Shown: in pieces, positions 60,744 to 64,000 of the stretch
How the letters are laid out: every line of letters starts with the position of its first letter
Position numbering within the stretch: position 1 is the stretch's first letter
Position numbers and translations under genes: made by a program
Assembly: GCA_019694165.1 (NCBI GenBank)
Contig: JAIBCL010000004.1
Coordinates: 186,001-250,000, forward strand
Length of the DNA stretch: 64,000 bases
From: Verrucomicrobiaceae bacterium
Lineage (GTDB): Bacteria > Verrucomicrobiota > Verrucomicrobiia > Verrucomicrobiales > Verrucomicrobiaceae
Direction of reading: 5' to 3'
Notes under the pieces: model-generated
Told to the model about the DNA's origin: nothing
Database searches by the model: none
Seen by the model: only the letters and a program-made list of their open reading frames with translations

Positions 60744-60773
60744 AAGCCCGCGCGCCTCCCAACGCGCGGGCTT
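60744..60773 (-). terminator. Intrinsic terminator of the DegP gene
   Basis: A perfect 11-bp stem (AAGCCCGCGCG / CGCGCGGGCTT at 60744-60754 and 60763-60773) with an 8-nt loop lies 31 bp after the protease stop on the minus strand. The strand continues TCTCTTTTTCGC. Confidence 0.82.
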
Positions 60774-60804
60774 CAAGCCCAAGGCGCTCGCGATGACAAC
60801 GGGA

Positions 60805-62409
60805 TCAATCCCGCACCACCAGGAGAATTGAGTCTCCCTTGCGATTCACCTTGAGAAACACGGCCTGCTTCTTGTCCTTGGCATTCACCTGCGCCTTCGC
60901 CTCGCCGAGGTTCTTCACCGGCGTGCGGTTCACGGCCTGGATCACATCACCCTCGGTGAGGCCTACAGCCGCAGCGCTGCTGTTCGGGTCCACCTTCGTG
61001 ACGACCACACCGCCCGCGCCCTTGGCAATGCTGTATTTTTCCTCCAGCTCCGGCGTGATGTCCTGCGCGGTGACGCCGGCGATGAGTTCCGATGAACCAC
61101 CGCCGCTCCGCGGCATCTGCCCGCCCGGCATGGCACCGGCCAGGGCCTCCTCAGGCAGCACATCCAGCGTGGCATTGACCGTGAGCTTCTTTTTGTCCCG
61201 GATGATGTCGAGGGCGATCTTGCTGCCAGGCTTGTTGCTGCTGACGATCAGCCGCAGGCCGCCGCTGTCGGCCACCTTTTTGCCGGCCACGGCCACGATG
61301 ACGTCGCCCACCTCCACGCCTGCCTTGCCCGCCGGAGAATCCTTGCCGACGGACATGACCACGGCGCCGCTCTGGTCCGAAAGACCCAGGTCTTTCGCCA
61401 TGTCCTGATCCACATCCCTGATCTGCACACCGAGGAAGCCGCGCTCGACCTTGCCGTGCGCGAGAAGGTCCTCCACCACGCCGAGCGCCATGCTCACTGG
61501 AATGGCAAATCCGATGCCGGCATTCATGCCGGAGCGCGAAAAGATGGCTGTGTTGATGCCGACCACGCGGCCGAGGGCATCGACGAGCGGGCCGCCCGAG
61601 TTGCCCGGGTTGATCGAGGCGTCGGTCTGGATGAAATTCTCATATCCGGCCGCACGGCCCTCGCCCACGATGCCCACATTGCTGCGGCCCAGCGCGCTGA
61701 CGATGCCCTGCGTGACCGAGTGCGCCAGTTCCATCGGCGCACCGGCGGCGAGCACGATGTCGCCCACGCGCAGCTTCGCACTGTCGGCGATCGTGGCAGG
61801 CGGGAGGCCCGTGGCATCAATCTTGATCAAGGCCACGTCCGTGAGGGGATCATGGCCGATGACCTTCGCCTGATAGGTCTTTGTCGCACCGCCGGGCAGA
61901 TCGACGGCCACATCGAGCTTGTCCGCGTCCTTGATGACGTGGTTGTTCGTGAGGATGTAGCCATCGGTGGTGATGATCATTCCTGATCCCAGGCCGAGGC
62001 GCTCTTCGCGCTCTTTGGGCTGCTGGCGCGGCTGCTGACCCGAGCCCGGACCCTTGCGGCGACGGGGCTGCTCCTCTTGATCGTCAAACGGATTGTCCCC
62101 GTCGTCCGGCAGTCCGAAGAAGCGGCGGAAGAAGGGCTCCATGTTCGGCGGAATCTGCGGCATGCCGTCCATGCGGCCCTTCACCTTCCCGGTGGAAGTG
62201 ATCGTGACCACGCTGGGCATGATCTTGTCCACCACGCTGGCGTAGCTCATCACCAACTGGCCTCCGGCCGGCAGCGGACTCTCGTCCTTCTTCAATTTCG
62301 ACCGGAACTCATCGACGGTGATTTTGGGTTGATCGGCACCGTGCGAGAGGCCGCAGGCGGCGAATCCCGCGAGCAGCACGGCGGTTTTCAGATACGAGGT
62401 GGATTTCAT
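60805..62409 (-). CDS. degP: DegP/HtrA-type periplasmic serine protease
   Basis: 534 residues. Signal peptide (LKTAVLLAGFAACGLSHG), a Gln/Arg-rich linker near 110-135, then a trypsin-like domain with catalytic His157 (TNNHVI), Asp191 (LTDVALIKI) and Ser271 (GNSGGPLVD). Two PDZ domains follow (about 310-400, GFLGVQIRDVDQDMAK; and about 430-525, GVVVTKVDPNSSAAAVGL). This is the DegP/DegQ type: a heat-stable chaperone-protease that degrades misfolded envelope proteins. The gene stands alone, with its own terminator. Confidence 0.95.
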   Translation of the reverse strand: MKSTSYLKTAVLLAGFAACGLSHGADQPKITVDEFRSKLKKDESPLPAGGQLVMSYASVVDKIMPSVVTITSTGKVKGRMDGMPQIPPNMEPFFRRFFGLPDDGDNPFDDQEEQPRRRKGPGSGQQPRQQPKEREERLGLGSGMIITTDGYILTNNHVIKDADKLDVAVDLPGGATKTYQAKVIGHDPLTDVALIKIDATGLPPATIADSAKLRVGDIVLAAGAPMELAHSVTQGIVSALGRSNVGIVGEGRAAGYENFIQTDASINPGNSGGPLVDALGRVVGINTAIFSRSGMNAGIGFAIPVSMALGVVEDLLAHGKVERGFLGVQIRDVDQDMAKDLGLSDQSGAVVMSVGKDSPAGKAGVEVGDVIVAVAGKKVADSGGLRLIVSSNKPGSKIALDIIRDKKKLTVNATLDVLPEEALAGAMPGGQMPRSGGGSSELIAGVTAQDITPELEEKYSIAKGAGGVVVTKVDPNSSAAAVGLTEGDVIQAVNRTPVKNLGEAKAQVNAKDKKQAVFLKVNRKGDSILLVVRD

Positions 62410-62625
62410 GGTGTCAGTAGGACTGGGGTTTGGTCTTGGCTTGCAGCCGGAGAGTAAACGCCGCCGGCTCAGTGGTCAGTATGTCGGAATGCGCGAAGGA
62501 GAAAAATCGCGACACAGGCAAATCTACGCCGCCCGACCGTCCGATGCTGCAATCATTCGGGCTGGCTGACTTCTTGGGCCGAGGCGATCCTGTCCGCCTC
62601 GTCGATCCCGCCCCGAGAAGCCGCT

Positions 62626-63285
62626 TTACCCAAGCAGAACTCGCAATGCACCGGTGTTCGCGCTCGACTCAAAAAAAGCTTCGAGCGGCACGCTGAAGCC
62701 GTCCACCGCGACGCTTGCCAGGGTGCCGCTGCCGGACTTCATCCGCAGGCGGTACTTTCCGTCCTCGAGAATGTATTGCTCCAGCACGCCGATCTCTGCA
62801 TCCACAATCCAATATTCAGACACCCCATGCGCCTCATAGTCTTGAAACTTCACGCCGCGATCCCGCTCCTCCGTGCTTTCTGACAGCACCTCCACAACCA
62901 GGTCGGGGATTGGAAACTTCATTGTGTCGTGCTTCAATCCGGCTGTCTTGGCCTCGCTGAAAAACACGACGTCCGGCTCGTAGTCGTTGCGCGGGAAGAC
63001 CACGAGGCACTTCTCGATCTTCACTTCGCCGAGCTGTTTCGCCCGCACATACGAGCCGAGCAGGGTCGCCACGTTGTAGGTCACGTCAAGATGCACGTTC
63101 CTCGCCGACGAATGCAGCACCACCTCTCCGTCAACAAACTCCGCCTTCATCTCCGGCGTGATCTCTTCATAAAACTTCTGCCGCCTCTGCCGCTCAGCCG
63201 TGAGAATGGCGGACAATTCGTCCACCAGTTCCGGCAGAAAAGGAGACGACTTGATCGGCGCGATGAGTGCTTCCGTGAAGTGCAT
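62626..63285 (-). CDS. Uma2 family (DUF820) predicted nuclease-fold protein, paralogue
   Basis: 219 residues from ATG 63285 (ATG 63297 also in frame). MKAEFVDGEVVLHSS, FPRNDYEPDVVFFS, MKFPIPDLVVEVLSEST, RDRGVKFQDYEAHGVSEYWIV mirror the copy at 31130-31786 block by block. The acidic PDVVFF and VVEV positions support a nuclease-like fold; function unknown. The paralogues differ at the C-terminus. Nothing in the neighbourhood (DegP on one side, RecQ on the other) explains this copy. Confidence 0.86.
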   Translation of the reverse strand: MHFTEALIAPIKSSPFLPELVDELSAILTAERQRRQKFYEEITPEMKAEFVDGEVVLHSSARNVHLDVTYNVATLLGSYVRAKQLGEVKIEKCLVVFPRNDYEPDVVFFSEAKTAGLKHDTMKFPIPDLVVEVLSESTEERDRGVKFQDYEAHGVSEYWIVDAEIGVLEQYILEDGKYRLRMKSGSGTLASVAVDGFSVPLEAFFESSANTGALRVLLG

Positions 63286-63339
63286 GGCACGGATCATGAT
63301 CGCAACGTCACAACGTGACAAGCAACCGCTGCCTCCCGC

Positions 63340-64000
63340 TCACCGCCGCGCGCCCTCGTGCTGTTTCACCGCCGCGATGAAATCCGGCAGATACTCGTCC
63401 GCCTTCGCAGCACCCACGCCGCGGATCTTCATGCCGGCCTCGATTGTCTTCGGCTTCAGGCGCGTGAAAAACTCGAGCGTCTGGTTGTTGAAGATGCGAT
63501 ACGCCGGGACGCCTTCGGCCTGCGCCATCGCATTGCGGAGGCGCTTCAGTTTCTCGAAGAGCGCGTCGTCGAAGCCGAGTTCGCGCGCCGCGACATCGTC
63601 ATTGGATCGAGGCGAGGCGGCGGCGGGCTTTGCTTTGGTCTGCGACGGCCATCTCATGCGGATGGTGCCGCCGCTTTTCATGAACTCGGCACCCTTCGCG
63701 GTGAGCGTGACTTTTGGATACTCGCCGCCGCTGCTCTCGATGAGGCCCTGCTTCTCGAACTCGATGAACATGGGATGCAGCGCCTGCGTGCCGAGCCGCT
63801 TGAGCATGCCGTAGGTCGTGAGCTGATCGAGTCCGGCATCGACGATCTCCTTCGACCGGCTGCCCACGAGCATCTGGATGATGCGGCCTTTGCCCCACCT
63901 GCCTTCCCATGCGTTGCCGCGTCGCACGGACATGCGCGCAACGCCGCTGAGCGCCTGCCGCACGATGGTGATCTCGTCAGCCGTGCCCTCGCGTGGCGGT
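63340..64000 (-). CDS. recQ: RecQ DNA helicase, C-terminal RQC and HRDC domains
   Basis: Partial gene: the frame is open to the right edge, so the helicase core lies outside the window; 219 residues are visible. ITIVRQALSGVARMSVRRG then GKGRIIQMLVGSRSKEI and LDQLTTYGMLKRLG form the RQC winged helix (compare the LSTYGIGK-type RecQ motif). ELGFDDALFEKLKRLRNAMA, EGVPAYRIFNNQTLEFF and MKIRGVGAAKADEYLPDFI form the HRDC domain. RecQ unwinds DNA in the RecF repair pathway. The Lys/Ala/Pro linker around residue 125 separates the domains. Confidence 0.88.
   Translation of the reverse strand, partial: PPREGTADEITIVRQALSGVARMSVRRGNAWEGRWGKGRIIQMLVGSRSKEIVDAGLDQLTTYGMLKRLGTQALHPMFIEFEKQGLIESSGGEYPKVTLTAKGAEFMKSGGTIRMRWPSQTKAKPAAASPRSNDDVAARELGFDDALFEKLKRLRNAMAQAEGVPAYRIFNNQTLEFFTRLKPKTIEAGMKIRGVGAAKADEYLPDFIAAVKQHEGARR

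Noticed and set aside
1-64000. tRNA or rRNA genes
   Set aside because: I looked for the conserved TTCGA-type loop with flanking stems and for rRNA core sequences and found none I could support; a covariance-model search would be decisive.

Overview
The window reads as chromosomal DNA of a high-G+C bacterium of the Verrucomicrobiota (PVC superphylum). The clues are a DUF1553/PSD1 protein at the left edge, a PVC-type beta-propeller dehydrogenase-like protein carrying a cupredoxin domain, exosortase and EpsI genes inside an exopolysaccharide locus, Uma2-family proteins, and many small palindromic intergenic repeats. This is an inference from gene content and protein style; no rRNA or other decisive marker is present.

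Layout. 1-19.8 kb holds secreted and envelope proteins (DUF1553 protein fragment, Tat-type pyruvyltransferase-like protein, MlaE permease, CapA-like phosphatase, SGNH/propeller/cupredoxin fusion, calcineurin-like phosphoesterase, M14 peptidase, two secreted proteins of unknown function) mixed with housekeeping genes (proC, holB, tmk, hisI, rplS). It ends in about 1.2 kb with no intact gene, where I see a decayed coding sequence. 19.8-48.3 kb is a large polysaccharide locus. It has GT4 and GT2 glycosyltransferases, a WecG/TagA enzyme, a polyprenyl-phosphate sugar transferase, two flippases, three ligase/polymerase-like membrane proteins, two methyltransferases, two deacetylase-like proteins, an SGNH membrane protein and a formyltransferase fused to a predicted propeller. 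It also holds an exosortase with EpsI, plus aroF-type DAHP synthase, heptose kinase and gmhA. The duplicated flippase and ligase functions suggest more than one export pathway. Several junctions carry hairpin repeats or a minisatellite.

48.35-53.65 kb is the most interesting part: seven tightly spaced co-directional genes that almost all point to NAD+ or ADP-ribose chemistry. They are a sirtuin, a 115-aa ADP-ribosylation/crystallin-J1-type protein, KptA/Tpt1 RNA 2'-phosphotransferase, a macro-domain protein, an ADP-ribosylglycohydrolase, an SPFH/band-7 protein and a divergent NAD-kinase-like protein. Read together they look like a circuit that makes, moves and removes ADP-ribose groups, possibly tied to RNA 2'-phosphate repair and to a membrane scaffold.

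53.7-64 kb holds an L,D-transpeptidase, two small lipoproteins, a PhoB/PhoR-like two-component pair, an M1 aminopeptidase overlapping a BNR-type secreted protein, a DegP/HtrA protease, a second Uma2 protein and the 3' end of recQ, which runs off the right edge. Upstream of the two-component pair are three exactly spaced TTACAA-like repeats and a strong intrinsic terminator.

Most genes in the polysaccharide and NAD regions overlap by ATGA or lie within 60 bp of each other, so long polycistronic units are likely. No tRNA, rRNA, CRISPR array, intact insertion sequence or prophage was recognised by eye.
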